A program made the position numbers and the translations under genes. From Microbacterium sp. (GTDB lineage: Bacteria; Actinomycetota; Actinomycetes; Actinomycetales; Microbacteriaceae), in assembly GCF_031179285.1 (NCBI RefSeq), contig NZ_JAPSHY010000018.1, positions 1-64,000 of the forward strand: 64,000 bases of DNA. The letters run 5' to 3'. The notes under the pieces are model-generated. The model searched no databases. It was given only the letters and a program-made list of their open reading frames with translations, and had not been told where the DNA came from. Shown here piece by piece: positions 44,036 to 53,453 of the stretch. Every line of letters begins with the position of its first letter. The first letter of the stretch is position 1.

Positions 44036-45715
44036 ATGATGGCATCCATGGAGAACTCTCCCGCCTCTTCGCCCATCGGTCCCGAGCATGCGGTCCTCAA
44101 GGTGCAGGGCCTGACCGTCACGCTGTCCGGCAACGGCCGCCGCACGCGCGTCGTCGACGGCGTCGATCTCGCCGTCCGCCGCGGAGAGGTGTTCGCCCTG
44201 CTCGGTGAGTCCGGGTCGGGCAAATCCATGACGGCGCGCGCGATCATGGGGCTCCTCGACGACGGAGACGTCGAGGCAGAGCGCATGACCCTGAGCGGGA
44301 CGGATCTGCTCTCCCTCGACGCCGAGCAGCGACGGCGCCTGCGTGGCGTCACGGTGAGCCTTGTGCTGCAGGACGCGCTCTCGGCACTGAATCCCGTGCT
44401 CAGCATCGGCGACCAGATCGTCGACCTCATCCGTGCCCACCGTCGCGTCGGCAGGCAGGTTGCCGAGGCGCGTGCCGTCGAACTCCTGACGCTGGTCGGC
44501 ATCCCCACACCGGACAAGCGCGTGTACGACTATCCGCACCAGTTCTCCGGTGGTCAGCGGCAACGGATCCTGATCGCAATGGCGATCGCCCTCGAACCGG
44601 ACCTGATCATCGCGGATGAGCCGACGACCGCACTCGACGTCACCGTGCAGGCCCAGATCCTCGATCTACTGCTGTCGCTTCGCGATCGTCTGGGCATGGG
44701 GATCCTGCTCATCACGCATGACCTCGGCGTGGTGATGGAGGTCGCCGATCGGGTCGCCATCATGCGCACGGGTCGTGTCGTCGAGGCGGGCAGCGCCGAT
44801 GAGGTGCTGACCGCCCCGCAGCACCCGTACACCCGGCAGCTGCTGAACTCGATGCCGCGAGATGTCAGCGCCGCCGCGGACGACGACGGCTCGGCGCCGA
44901 TCCTCGACGCCCGCGGCCTCGAGCGCACCTTCCGTTCCGGGAGCGGGCGTCGCGCGCACCGCGTCGCCGCCGTGGCAGGCGTGGACCTGCAGCTGCGTGC
45001 CGGTGAGATCCTCGCGATCGTCGGAGAGTCGGGGAGCGGGAAGTCGACCCTCGCCCGAATGTTGGTGGGACTGGATCGCCCGGATGCCGGGAGCCTGCGC
45101 TACCGCGATCAGGAGGTGACGCGGGGCCGACTCCGCGATCGGAGGATCCTGCGACGCGGGGTGCAGATGGTGTTCCAGGATCCGTACATGTCACTCAATC
45201 CGCGGATGACGGTGCAGCAGATCATCGCGGAGCCGCTCGCCGCCACGAGGACGGGAACGCCCTCCCGCCGTCGCGAACGCGTCGCGGAACTGCTCGATCT
45301 TGTCGGCCTCACACCCGAGATGGGGTCTCGCTTCCCGCATCAGTTCTCCGGCGGACAGCGGCAGCGCATCGGTATCGCGAGGGCGCTCGCCCTCAATCCC
45401 GATGTGCTGGTATGCGACGAACCCGTGTCGGCACTGGATGTGTCGATCCGTGCGCAGATCATCGATCTGCTCTGCGAGCTGCGCGAACGGCTGGGCATGT
45501 CCATCGTCTTCATCGCGCACGACCTCTCACTCGTCCGCCACATCGCGGACCGGGTCGCCGTGATGTACCTCGGGAACATGGTGGAGATCGGCGCGACCGA
45601 GGAGGTGTACCGGCACCCGTCCCACCCCTACACGCGTTCCCTGCTGTCAGCGATCCCTCCGCAGACGCGGGCGGAGCGCGGCATGCTCGCGCGCAGGACA
45701 CCCCTGAGCGCCTGA
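44036..45715 (+). CDS. Fused DppD-DppF dual ATPase of the peptide transporter
   Basis: A 559-residue protein with two complete ABC ATPase domains. Unit 1: Walker A GESGSGKS (57-64), signature 'FSGGQRQR', Walker B '[12 protein letters not shown]'. Unit 2: Walker A GESGSGKS near residue 329, 'FSGGQRQR', '[12 protein letters not shown]'. Each ends with the oligopeptide-specific 'HPYTRxLL' motif. It supplies both ATPases to the divergent DppB/DppC-type permeases. CATACT ends only about 9 bases before the ATG and no ribosome site is visible, so the mRNA may be leaderless. The gene abuts the convergent GH84 gene with 14 bp between. Confidence 0.93.
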   Translation: MMASMENSPASSPIGPEHAVLKVQGLTVTLSGNGRRTRVVDGVDLAVRRGEVFALLGESGSGKSMTARAIMGLLDDGDVEAERMTLSGTDLLSLDAEQRRRLRGVTVSLVLQDALSALNPVLSIGDQIVDLIRAHRRVGRQVAEARAVELLTLVGIPTPDKRVYDYPHQFSGGQRQRILIAMAIALEPDLIIADEPTTALDVTVQAQILDLLLSLRDRLGMGILLITHDLGVVMEVADRVAIMRTGRVVEAGSADEVLTAPQHPYTRQLLNSMPRDVSAAADDDGSAPILDARGLERTFRSGSGRRAHRVAAVAGVDLQLRAGEILAIVGESGSGKSTLARMLVGLDRPDAGSLRYRDQEVTRGRLRDRRILRRGVQMVFQDPYMSLNPRMTVQQIIAEPLAATRTGTPSRRRERVAELLDLVGLTPEMGSRFPHQFSGGQRQRIGIARALALNPDVLVCDEPVSALDVSIRAQIIDLLCELRERLGMSIVFIAHDLSLVRHIADRVAVMYLGNMVEIGATEEVYRHPSHPYTRSLLSAIPPQTRAERGMLARRTPLSA

Positions 45716-45729
45716 GCACGCAATGGTCG

Positions 45730-47283
45730 TCAGCCGTGCCGGTCGATGACCGCGCGCACGAAGTCGGGAACCACGTCGGTGCCGACCTTCGCCTCATGTG
45801 CCTCGGCTGCGGCCAGCGCCGCTTCCGCGACGGTCGCACCGCGCCGGCCGTCGAGCACATCCAGCGCGGCGAGGCCGGCCGTGGCCATGTCGATCGCCGC
45901 TCGGATCCACGGCGCCAACGAACGTGCCGGCTGCTCGTCGAGGCTCACCTCGGCGAGTTCCGCCCATTCCGTCAGGCGGGAGCGCAGTCGGTCGCCCACC
46001 CCGGCGAGCGCGGATGCTGCCGCGTCATCCAGCTCGGCATCCATCGGCGCCGACGGCGGCCATGATGACAGGGTCCGCACGAGCGGACCGAGCCGGTCGG
46101 CCTGGCGCCCAGCCACGATCCGCAGTGCGGCGCGGGCGGCGCGCTGCGGCTCGTATGCCGCCGGATTCCACGCCCAGTCGGCGAACGCTGCGATGCCGAA
46201 GCCGCCGGCGGCGTACTCGACCATCGGGTTCGACCACGCGCCGTGCAGTGCAGATCCTGCGACATCGGCGGTGCGGCCGAGAAGCGGACCGAGAAAGGCG
46301 CGGCCGCGGTCGAAATCATTCACCGGGAAGTTGTCCCACAGCAGCAGTCGGTCGCCGAACACCTGGGCGGCGGCATCGATGTGCGCACGGGTCACCTCAC
46401 CGACGACGATGTCGTGACCGGTCCACCACACCAGGACATCATCGGGAAGTCCGGCGGCGAACGCCTCACGGTACTCCGAGGTGCCGGTCCCGGCGTAGTC
46501 CATCGGCACCACGAGCAGGTCGCCGCCCGCCAGTCGCTCGGCGAGCGCATCCCGGAACCGGCGGATCGTGAGAGCGTGCGCATCGCCGAGCCCGGTTCCG
46601 GAATCACCGAACCGCTGCCGGTCGGCATCGTTGGTCGGCGTCGGCGGCACGTCGTCGAACAGCAGCGCGACCGATGGCACGCCGGCATCGAGCAGTTGGG
46701 TCGCCTTCGTGATCAGCCGCTCCTGCTCGGCGTCGTCGGAGAAGACCATCGAGCCCGCGGGGTGCAGTGCCACCACGACGTCGACGCCGTGCGCGGCGCC
46801 GTGCGTGGCGAGCTCGACGAGCCGGCTCAGCTCCTCGGCCGGGTACGGCTCACGCCACCGCTCGCGGTGAAACGGGTCGTCCTTCGGTGCGTACACATAG
46901 GAATTCAGCTTGAGTCTTCCGGCGAGCCGCAGCGCGGCGAGCCGCTCCTCGTGTGACCACGGTGCGCCGTAGAAGCCCTCGATGATCCCGCGCCGGGAGA
47001 GCACCGGCGCGTCGTCGATGACCGCATCCGGCACCATGCCGCCGTGGATGGTGACGAGCTGATCGAGGGTGACCCACGCGTGGCGGAACCCGCGCGGGCC
47101 CGACGCGTATGCCGTCGCTGTGCCCTGCCGCACCTCGAGTCGATACCCCTCGCTCGGCAGCGTCGGGTCTCCGACCTCCCTCAGACCCGGCGCCGTCCGC
47201 ACGGGCGTGGAGGTGCCACCCCGGATGTCGCATGTCAGCGGCCAGGGAAGGAGAGCGGAAGTCCTCGTGTCGTCGTCGCGCAC
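45730..47283 (-). CDS. GH84 beta-N-acetylglucosaminidase
   Basis: A 517-residue cytoplasmic enzyme. GH84 features: small N-domain, then 'RRGIIEGFYGAPWSHEERLAAL' (98-106 core), 'KLNSYVYAPKDDPFHRERWREPYP', the catalytic Asp pair in LLFDDVPP (Asp210-Asp211), 'WWTGHDIV' and 'LLLWDNFPVNDF'. A helical C-domain follows. Uses substrate-assisted hydrolysis of terminal beta-GlcNAc. The start GTG at 47283 overlaps a LacI-B palindrome and has no ribosome site, so the transcript may be leaderless; a later start is possible but none is better placed. Divergent from the GH36-like gene, with two operators between. Confidence 0.9.
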   Translation of the reverse strand: MRDDDTRTSALLPWPLTCDIRGGTSTPVRTAPGLREVGDPTLPSEGYRLEVRQGTATAYASGPRGFRHAWVTLDQLVTIHGGMVPDAVIDDAPVLSRRGIIEGFYGAPWSHEERLAALRLAGRLKLNSYVYAPKDDPFHRERWREPYPAEELSRLVELATHGAAHGVDVVVALHPAGSMVFSDDAEQERLITKATQLLDAGVPSVALLFDDVPPTPTNDADRQRFGDSGTGLGDAHALTIRRFRDALAERLAGGDLLVVPMDYAGTGTSEYREAFAAGLPDDVLVWWTGHDIVVGEVTRAHIDAAAQVFGDRLLLWDNFPVNDFDRGRAFLGPLLGRTADVAGSALHGAWSNPMVEYAAGGFGIAAFADWAWNPAAYEPQRAARAALRIVAGRQADRLGPLVRTLSSWPPSAPMDAELDDAAASALAGVGDRLRSRLTEWAELAEVSLDEQPARSLAPWIRAAIDMATAGLAALDVLDGRRGATVAEAALAAAEAHEAKVGTDVVPDFVRAVIDRHG

Positions 47284-47300
47284 GTGGGAACGTTACTACA
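47283..47300. promoter_or_regulatory. LacI-B operator candidate 3 (GH84 side)
   Basis: CGTGGGAACGTTACTACA, 16 of 18 matching TGTGGNAACGTTNCCACA, touching the GH84 start codon. Confidence 0.72.
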
Positions 47301-47316
47301 CAAGTCACCACTCGCA

Positions 47317-47334
47317 TATGAGAACGTTGTCACA
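47317..47334. promoter_or_regulatory. LacI-B operator candidate 4 and -10 of the GH36-like operon
   Basis: TATGAGAACGTTGTCACA, 15 of 18 matching, centre AACGTT intact, 34 bp from site 3. It abuts TAGACT (47335-47340), a -10-like hexamer 6 bp before the ATG at 47347, again suggesting a leaderless mRNA. Confidence 0.68.
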
Positions 47335-47346
47335 TAGACTGCATTC

Positions 47347-49125
47347 ATGAGCTCCGCTCCCTCGATGACGAGTGCCTCTGACCGGCAGACGATCCGGGGG
47401 GCGAATTTCACCCTCTCGTGGCGAACGGGTCCCGGCGGTCTCGTCCGCTCCCCCTATTTCGAATTCGCTGACGCCGAGGGGCGACGGTGGATGCGGCTGT
47501 GCGCACTGTCGAGCGCGCACACGCTCTCGGCCCGCGATGAGGCGATGCTCATTCACGAGCCGCAGGTGCGCGCGGAGCCGGATGCCATCACCGTGTCCGT
47601 CCGCACCGAGTCGAGCGCCTGGGACGACCGCACGATCGAGCTTCGCTGCACCGATGATTCCGTTGAGGTCACGCTCACGGCCGAAGGCGCCGGGCGGCTC
47701 ACCGATGTCACGCTCCTCGGCGGCGACGGCGTGCTCCCGACGGGAGCGGCCGGCACGTTCCGCTCGGGTTTCGATGCGCAGTCCCTCTATGTGCCGAGCC
47801 CCACCGAACCGGTCGCCTTCGTGCGCCCGGTGTGGTCGGCGGCATCCCTCGGCGTCGTCGGGGATGCCGACCCGGGTCGCTTGAACGGCATCTTCTCGCC
47901 GCCGCCACTGGCGCTCGCGTTCGGCCGTGCCCCCGCGACCGACGCGTTCACCCCGGGCGAAGGGCCGTGGCTCGCGGCGTGGCTGCGCGCGCCCGTCGAG
48001 CAGCTGGGCTTCACGACGCTGCGATTCGATCCCGTCGATGACGGCGGCCTCCTCCGCCTGGCATTCGAGGGACACACCTCCGTCAACGGCACCTGGCGTT
48101 CACCGTCGATCGTGCTGCGGCCGGTGGACTCGCCCGCCGACGCACTCGCCGAGTACCGCGCCGATCTCGAGAGCACCGGGGGCGCGCCCCCGCCCTCGAA
48201 GCAGGTCCACCCCTGGTGGCTCGAGCCGATCTTCTGCGGCTGGGGTGCGCAGGTGGCCCGTGGCGGCGCGCCCGCACCGGATCTCTGCCGCCAGGAGATC
48301 TACGACGAATTCCTCACGACCCTCGAAGGCGCCGGCCTCAACCCGGGCACGATCGTCATCGACGACCGCTGGCAGGCGCGGTACGGCACCGCCGAACCCG
48401 ACACCGACGCGTGGCCCGACATGCGCGGCTGGATCGCCCGGCAGCACGCAGCCGGGCGGCGGGTGCTGCTGTGGTGGAAGGCCTGGGACCCTGCGGGTCT
48501 TCCCGCCGACGAGTGCGTGACGGATGCCGCCGGGCGGCCTGTCGCCGTGGATCCGGGGAGCCCCGCCTACCTCGCGCGCCTCGACAGCATGGTGGAGCGG
48601 CTGCTCTCGGCCGACGGCCTGGACGCCGACGGGTTCAAGGTCGACTTCACCCAGCGCACTCCCAGCGGCACGATGCTGCACTCCGCCCCCGACAGCGACG
48701 GCGTCTGGGGCATCGCCGCGCTTCATCGCCTCGTCGCGCGGCTGCACGCGGCGGCGACCCGCACCAAGCCCGACGCCCTCGTGATCACACACACCGTGCA
48801 CCCCTCGTTCGGCGACATCGCCGACATGATCCGCACCAACGACGTGCTCGAGCATGACACCACCGGGACCCCGGTGTCGGTGGCCGCACAGCTGCGGGCC
48901 AGGCACGAGATCATCGACGCGGTCCTGCCCCGGCATCCGGTCGACACCGATCAGTGGCCCATGCCGAACCGCGACGAGTGGCTCGACTACGCGCGCTCGC
49001 AATCCGAGTTCGGCGTGCCGGCGCTGTACTACCTCGAGCGGGTGGGTGCGGACGAGCCGATCGACCTCGCACACCTCGCCGAGATCGCCCAGGTGTGGGA
49101 CGACTACCGGGAGACCCTGAGATGA
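47347..49125 (+). CDS. GH36/clan-D-like alpha-galactosidase family enzyme
   Basis: A 592-residue cytoplasmic glycosidase. An N-terminal beta-supersandwich (about 1-270) is followed by a TIM barrel with 'GTIVIDDRWQARYGTAEPD', 'GRRVLLWWKAWDP', the probable nucleophile in ADGFKVDFTQRTP (Asp433) and a probable acid/base region 'MIRTNDVLEHD'. This resembles GH36/GH31 clan members, so alpha-galactoside or alpha-N-acetylgalactosaminide cleavage is plausible, but motifs are off-consensus and specificity is open. First gene of an operon with the tandem MBL protein and LacI-B (4-bp overlaps). No ribosome site at the ATG. Confidence 0.78.
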   Translation: MSSAPSMTSASDRQTIRGANFTLSWRTGPGGLVRSPYFEFADAEGRRWMRLCALSSAHTLSARDEAMLIHEPQVRAEPDAITVSVRTESSAWDDRTIELRCTDDSVEVTLTAEGAGRLTDVTLLGGDGVLPTGAAGTFRSGFDAQSLYVPSPTEPVAFVRPVWSAASLGVVGDADPGRLNGIFSPPPLALAFGRAPATDAFTPGEGPWLAAWLRAPVEQLGFTTLRFDPVDDGGLLRLAFEGHTSVNGTWRSPSIVLRPVDSPADALAEYRADLESTGGAPPPSKQVHPWWLEPIFCGWGAQVARGGAPAPDLCRQEIYDEFLTTLEGAGLNPGTIVIDDRWQARYGTAEPDTDAWPDMRGWIARQHAAGRRVLLWWKAWDPAGLPADECVTDAAGRPVAVDPGSPAYLARLDSMVERLLSADGLDADGFKVDFTQRTPSGTMLHSAPDSDGVWGIAALHRLVARLHAAATRTKPDALVITHTVHPSFGDIADMIRTNDVLEHDTTGTPVSVAAQLRARHEIIDAVLPRHPVDTDQWPMPNRDEWLDYARSQSEFGVPALYYLERVGADEPIDLAHLAEIAQVWDDYRETLR

Positions 49126-50969
49126 CCGCGACGGCGATCGCGCGCGGCGTATGGCGCATCGCCGACACCTGCAACGTGTATCTCATCGTCGACCCCGGCG
49201 CACCGGAAGGGGCGCGCGATGCGGTGGCGGTCGATTTCGGGTCCGGACTCGCGCTCGACCATCTCGCCGAGCTCGGCATCCGGCGCATCAGTGATGTGCT
49301 GATGACGCACCATCATCGCGATCAGGGCCAGGGTCTGCCGCTCGCAGCGCAGCACGGCGCCCGCATCCACGTGCCACCGGTCGAGCGCGAGCTCTTCGAC
49401 CGCGTGGAGGAGATGTGGGAGTCGCGACCCCTCGACAACGACTACCTGCTCCGCCAGGACCGGTTCTCACTGCTCGCGTCGGTGCCGGTCGACGCCGCCG
49501 TCCCCGAGTATCGCGACGTCGACCTCTCCGGGGTGCGGCTGCGGGTCGTGCCGACGCCCGGTCACACCATCGGTTCGGTCAGCTATCTGCTGCAGCGCGA
49601 CGGCGAGACGATCGGGTTCTCGGGCGACCTCATCTTCGCCCCGGGGAAGGTGTGGTCGCTCGCGGCGACGCAGTGGTCGTACACCCAGAACGAGGGCCCG
49701 GCGATGACGGTGCTGAGCTCTCACATGCTCGCCCGCGAGGGCGTCACCCGCCTGGCACCCTCGCACGGCGAGGTGATGGACGATGCGGCGAGCGCCCTGC
49801 TCCAGTTGGCTGCGACCATGCAGGAGTACGTCGATTCACGGCGCTCGTATCCGTGGGATCTGCTCGCCCGTCTCGACGACCCGTACCTCGCCTTGACGCC
49901 GCACCTGCTGCTCAATCGCACGTCGATGTCATGCTCGTACGTGGTGCTCTCCGAGACCGGTGAGGCGCTCATCATCGACTACGGCTACGACATGACCACG
50001 GGCCTGCCACCCGGTCAGGAGCGGGCGTCGCGACGGCCATGGCTCGCGTCGCTGCCCGCGCTGCGTCAGCAGTACGGCGTGACGCGCATCACCGTCGCCC
50101 TGCCGACCCACTATCACGACGACCACATCGCGGGGATGCCGCTGCTGCGCGATGTCGAGGGAACGGAACTCTGGATCCCGGAGAACGTCGCGCCCACCAT
50201 GGCCGATCCGTGGCTCGAGGATCTGCCCTGCCAGTGGTACGACCCGATCATCGCCGACCGCATCCTGCCGCTGGACGAGCCCTTCACCTGGAACGAGTAC
50301 ACGTTCACCGCTCACGCCCAGCCGGGGCACACCCTGTACGCCGTGGCGTACTCGCTCCAGATCGACGGCATGACCGTCGTCTTCACCGGCGACCAGCAGG
50401 AGGGTCTCGGCGGACGCGACGGCCGGCGCGACATCATGAACTACCAGTACCGCAACCTCTTCCGCATCGGCGACTACGCGCAGAGCGCCGCGCTGTATCG
50501 GCGGATCGGTCCCGGTCTCATGGCGAGCGGCCACTGGGAGCCGCGCTGGGTCGACGACGAGTATCTCGACTACCTGGCGACGGCGGCCCAGCAGGTCGAC
50601 GGCCTGCACCGGCGGTTGCTTCCGCTGGACGAGATCGGCATCGGCCCCGACGGTCAGGCGGCGCGGCTGCTGCCCTACCGGAGCACCGCCGAGGTCGGGG
50701 AAGAGGTCGGCTTCACCGTGCGGGTGCGCAATCCGCTGCCCGAACGCGCCGCGGCACGGATCGCTCTGGTCTTGCCGCTAGGCTGGCGCTCGTCCCAGCC
50801 CGAGCTCGCCCTTGATCTCGGACCGAGCGAGGAGGCCTCCGTGCAGCTGACCGTGACCCCAGCCGCTGTCGGTCGGCGCCAGCGCCTGGCCATCGACGTG
50901 ACGATCGGCGACCTGCGCCTGGGCCAGCACGCCGAGGCGCTCGTGGACGTCTCTGGACCACGGCCGTGA
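49122..50969 (+). CDS. Tandem metallo-beta-lactamase-fold protein with C-terminal beta domain
   Basis: A 615-residue protein with two MBL-fold units and a C-terminal Ig-like region (about 530-615, 'EVGEEVGFTVRVRNPLPERAAARIALVLP'). Unit 2 has a complete HxHxDH (THYHDDH, His330-His335), 'AQPGHT' and 'VVFTGDQQEG'. Unit 1 reads THHHRDQ (His63-Gln68), with Gln at the last His position, but keeps 'PTPGHTIGS' and 'GFSGDLIF'. So unit 1 may bind one metal. I know no characterised enzyme with this order. No signal peptide. It lies between the GH36-like gene and lacI-B with ATGA/GTGA overlaps, so it belongs to the glycan operon. Confidence 0.82.
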   Translation: MTATAIARGVWRIADTCNVYLIVDPGAPEGARDAVAVDFGSGLALDHLAELGIRRISDVLMTHHHRDQGQGLPLAAQHGARIHVPPVERELFDRVEEMWESRPLDNDYLLRQDRFSLLASVPVDAAVPEYRDVDLSGVRLRVVPTPGHTIGSVSYLLQRDGETIGFSGDLIFAPGKVWSLAATQWSYTQNEGPAMTVLSSHMLAREGVTRLAPSHGEVMDDAASALLQLAATMQEYVDSRRSYPWDLLARLDDPYLALTPHLLLNRTSMSCSYVVLSETGEALIIDYGYDMTTGLPPGQERASRRPWLASLPALRQQYGVTRITVALPTHYHDDHIAGMPLLRDVEGTELWIPENVAPTMADPWLEDLPCQWYDPIIADRILPLDEPFTWNEYTFTAHAQPGHTLYAVAYSLQIDGMTVVFTGDQQEGLGGRDGRRDIMNYQYRNLFRIGDYAQSAALYRRIGPGLMASGHWEPRWVDDEYLDYLATAAQQVDGLHRRLLPLDEIGIGPDGQAARLLPYRSTAEVGEEVGFTVRVRNPLPERAAARIALVLPLGWRSSQPELALDLGPSEEASVQLTVTPAAVGRRQRLAIDVTIGDLRLGQHAEALVDVSGPRP

Positions 50970-51994
50970 GCGAGCCGCGCCGCCGGCCCGTCGAGCGCCC
51001 CACGATCCGCGAGGTCGCCGACGCCGCCGGTGTCTCCCGCTCGACCGCATCGCGAGCGCTGTCGGGCAACGGCTACGCGGCCCCCGAGGTGCGCGAGCGG
51101 GTGCGGGCGGTGGCCAAGGAGATCGGCTACGTCGTCGATGCGACGGCCCGCAGCCTCAAGCAGCGCACGAGCCGCTCGGTCGGCGTACTCGTGTCCGACC
51201 TTCGCAACGTGTTCTACGCGGAGCTCGCCTCCGGGATCGGCGACGAGGCTCGCGCGCACGGCAGGACGCTCGTGCTCGTCGATCTGCGCGGCGATGGCGA
51301 TGATGAACTCGAGGCGGCCGAGGTGCTCGTGACGTCCCGCGTCTCGGGTGTCATCGCAACGCCGGTCTCGGGTGAGCTCGGGCGCTTTCTCGGGCGCATC
51401 GGCGTGCCGCTCATCGAGGTCGACCGCCGCTTCGACGCCGACGAGCACGACGCCGTCGTCATCGACAACCGCTCCGCCGCGCGCGACACCACGAACCGAC
51501 TGCTGGATGCCGGTCATCGGCGGATCGCCCTGCTGATCGACGAGACCGAGTGGACGACCGGCGAGGAGCGGCAGCAGGGGTATCTCGACGCCCTCGAAGC
51601 GCGGGAGATGCCCGCGGACGACTCGCTGATCGTGCAGGCGGGGTGGGATGCCGAGGAGGCGACGGCCGCCGCGCGGCGCCTGCTCTCGCTCCCTGACCGT
51701 CCCACCGCGGTGTTCGCCGCCAACAACGTGCTCACCGAGGGCGTCTGGCGTGCTGCCGCCGAGCTCGGTCTCGGCATCCCCGCCGACGTCAGCGTCGTCG
51801 GCTTCGATGACGCACCGTGGATGAGCATGGTGCAGCCCGGTGTCTCCACCCAGCTGCAGGATGCCGGCTCTATGGGCGCCGCCGCCATGCGCGCGCTGCT
51901 CGAACGCATCGAGGCGCCCGACGCACCGGCGCGCACGATCGTCATGCCGACCCGATTCCTCGACCGCGGGTCGATCGCGGCCCCGCCGGACTGA
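50966..51994 (+). CDS. LacI-family transcriptional regulator B
   Basis: A 342-residue repressor: HTH 'PTIREVADAAGVSRSTASRALSGNGYAAPEVRERVRAVAKEIGYV', hinge 'DATARSLKQRTSRSVGVLV', and an effector domain with 'DRPTAVFAANNVLTEGVWRAAAELGLGIPADVSVVGFDD'. GTG start overlaps the MBL gene stop. It is cotranscribed with genes behind sites 47283/47317 and so is probably autoregulated. It is the best candidate to bind the 18-bp palindromes found at five places in the window, though LacI-A cannot be excluded from sequence alone. Confidence 0.92.
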   Translation: MSEPRRRPVERPTIREVADAAGVSRSTASRALSGNGYAAPEVRERVRAVAKEIGYVVDATARSLKQRTSRSVGVLVSDLRNVFYAELASGIGDEARAHGRTLVLVDLRGDGDDELEAAEVLVTSRVSGVIATPVSGELGRFLGRIGVPLIEVDRRFDADEHDAVVIDNRSAARDTTNRLLDAGHRRIALLIDETEWTTGEERQQGYLDALEAREMPADDSLIVQAGWDAEEATAAARRLLSLPDRPTAVFAANNVLTEGVWRAAAELGLGIPADVSVVGFDDAPWMSMVQPGVSTQLQDAGSMGAAAMRALLERIEAPDAPARTIVMPTRFLDRGSIAAPPD

Positions 51995-52313
51995 ACCTCA
52001 GCCGAGCGTCGAGCCGGGACTCACGAGAATGCGGTGATGGTGCTCGCGGGTCATGGTCTATCTTCACGCGGGTGCGGAGCGATCTCCGCGATGGGATCTA
52101 CCCGTCGAGCCAGGGCTGAGTGTGTACGCGGCTGCTACGTCGGAAACAAGGGAATCAGTGCTCGCGACATGACCGCCATGGCCTGCTTGAAGCAGCTGCC
52201 CGCCGAGGTCGAGGCGAGGGCTGGTCCGCGCGCGACTTTCTCAAGGCTGATGCTGGGCGTACTCCGGGGCGGCGGAGACCCGGCCGGCGCCCACGTCGTA
52301 GCCTGAAGGTGTG
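51995..52313. other. 319-bp gap without a supported gene
   Basis: A 90-codon frame here has poor codon use, no ribosome site and no family features. No LacI-A or LacI-B palindrome and no clear hairpin was seen. It should contain the end of the lacI-B transcript and the promoter of the membrane-protein gene. Confidence 0.5.
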
Positions 52314-53360
52314 ATGGCATCAACGGGGCGCGCTCGAGCGAAGGTGTGGGATGACCTGGCGGGAGAGGCGTGGCAGAGCCGCCGGGGCGCTGTCGACCTC
52401 GCTCTCTTGAAGGACATCCGCAAACGCCTGGCGAAGCGCACGTTCGGCGACCGCGGGGCCGATGCTGCCCTGGTCGTGCACGATGCGGCCGTCATGGCCG
52501 TCAACCCGCAGATCGGCCACGCCGTCCGTGCGGTGTGGGAGCCGGTGCACCGCCGTGACGATCGCGAGGACCGCGGCCGCTCGGATGTCGAGAAGGAGGG
52601 CACGACCGACCGCGCGCACGACTCGGCGGCGCCGGTGCGGTCGGGAGCCGCCTGGGCGAGCACCGGGCTGGCCCTCGCAATCCTCTCCGCTGCCGTCTTC
52701 GGCCAATCGGCACTCATCAGAAGCGACGCCTTCCTGCTGACCGAGCCGGCTGCAATCGTGTTCTCCGCCGCGACGATGCTCGTCTCCTTCGTGTGCCTCT
52801 ACCGCTACGACCGAGGCGTCGCGGCCGGGACGATGCAACGGTGGGAGCTCCTCCCCGCGCGGCACCTCGTGATCGCCGTCATTCTCTATGCACTCGCGTG
52901 CGTGCTCGCGGTCGCCCGCATCGTCATCCACCCGGGCGATCTGTCGGTGCTCGTGGTGGCGGCATTCGCCCTGCAGTTCGTCGTGCTCGTCGGGTCGATC
53001 GCACTCCTCTCCGGACGAGGGGGCGACCGTCGCTCCGGAAGGACGGAAACCGGCACAGCCGGCAGCGGCGCCGCGGGCTCGGGGGAGAAGTATCTTTCCG
53101 GCTCGCGTACGTTGAACGCGACCGATGGTGCCGCCCGCACTTCCGACCCCAGCGGCGCCGCCGCAGCCGAGCTCGACGCCCACGCGTCAAGCGCACGACA
53201 GAGAGAGAGGGCGCTGCTCGAGCGGCTTCCGCGCGTGGACCGCGAGACGATCGTCTCGTTGCAGCTCCATGTTCTGCGCGAGCTGCTGCTCGCTGATCGT
53301 CTCACCCCGTGCGGCGTCGCGGAAGCGATCGCGACGGTGCGGGAGCGCTGGGGCGACTGA
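52314..53360 (+). CDS. Four-helix membrane protein of unknown function
   Basis: A 348-residue protein I do not recognise. Residues 1-100 are charged and soluble ('VWDDLAGEAWQSRRGAVDLALLKDIRKRLAKRTFGD'). Four membrane helices follow: 'AWASTGLALAILSAAVFG', 'AAIVFSAATMLVSFVCLY', 'HLVIAVILYALACVLAVARIVI', 'LVVAAFALQFVVLVGSIALLSG'. Then come a Gly/Ser/Thr-rich linker and a C-terminal helical segment ('ERALLERLPRVDRETIVSLQLHVLRELLLADRL'). GAAGG lies before the ATG. It stands between the LacI-B operon and the ROK operon; no functional link is evident. Confidence 0.7.
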   Translation: MASTGRARAKVWDDLAGEAWQSRRGAVDLALLKDIRKRLAKRTFGDRGADAALVVHDAAVMAVNPQIGHAVRAVWEPVHRRDDREDRGRSDVEKEGTTDRAHDSAAPVRSGAAWASTGLALAILSAAVFGQSALIRSDAFLLTEPAAIVFSAATMLVSFVCLYRYDRGVAAGTMQRWELLPARHLVIAVILYALACVLAVARIVIHPGDLSVLVVAAFALQFVVLVGSIALLSGRGGDRRSGRTETGTAGSGAAGSGEKYLSGSRTLNATDGAARTSDPSGAAAAELDAHASSARQRERALLERLPRVDRETIVSLQLHVLRELLLADRLTPCGVAEAIATVRERWGD

Positions 53361-53453
53361 TACCAGCGGCTGGGATAGCCGCCCCGAGGCGTCCTCGGCT
53401 TGAGGGGTCGCTCGGTGTCATCGACGATGCCCAGGGCGGGTCGTTCTTCGCAC

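Noticed and set aside
44036..45715. Two separate ATPase genes rather than a fusion
   Set aside because: The frame is continuous through both Walker A motifs with no internal stop, so it is a genuine fused DppD-DppF-type protein.
52034..52306. 90-codon frame between lacI-B and the membrane-protein gene
   Set aside because: No ribosome site, irregular codon positions and no similarity to a known protein.
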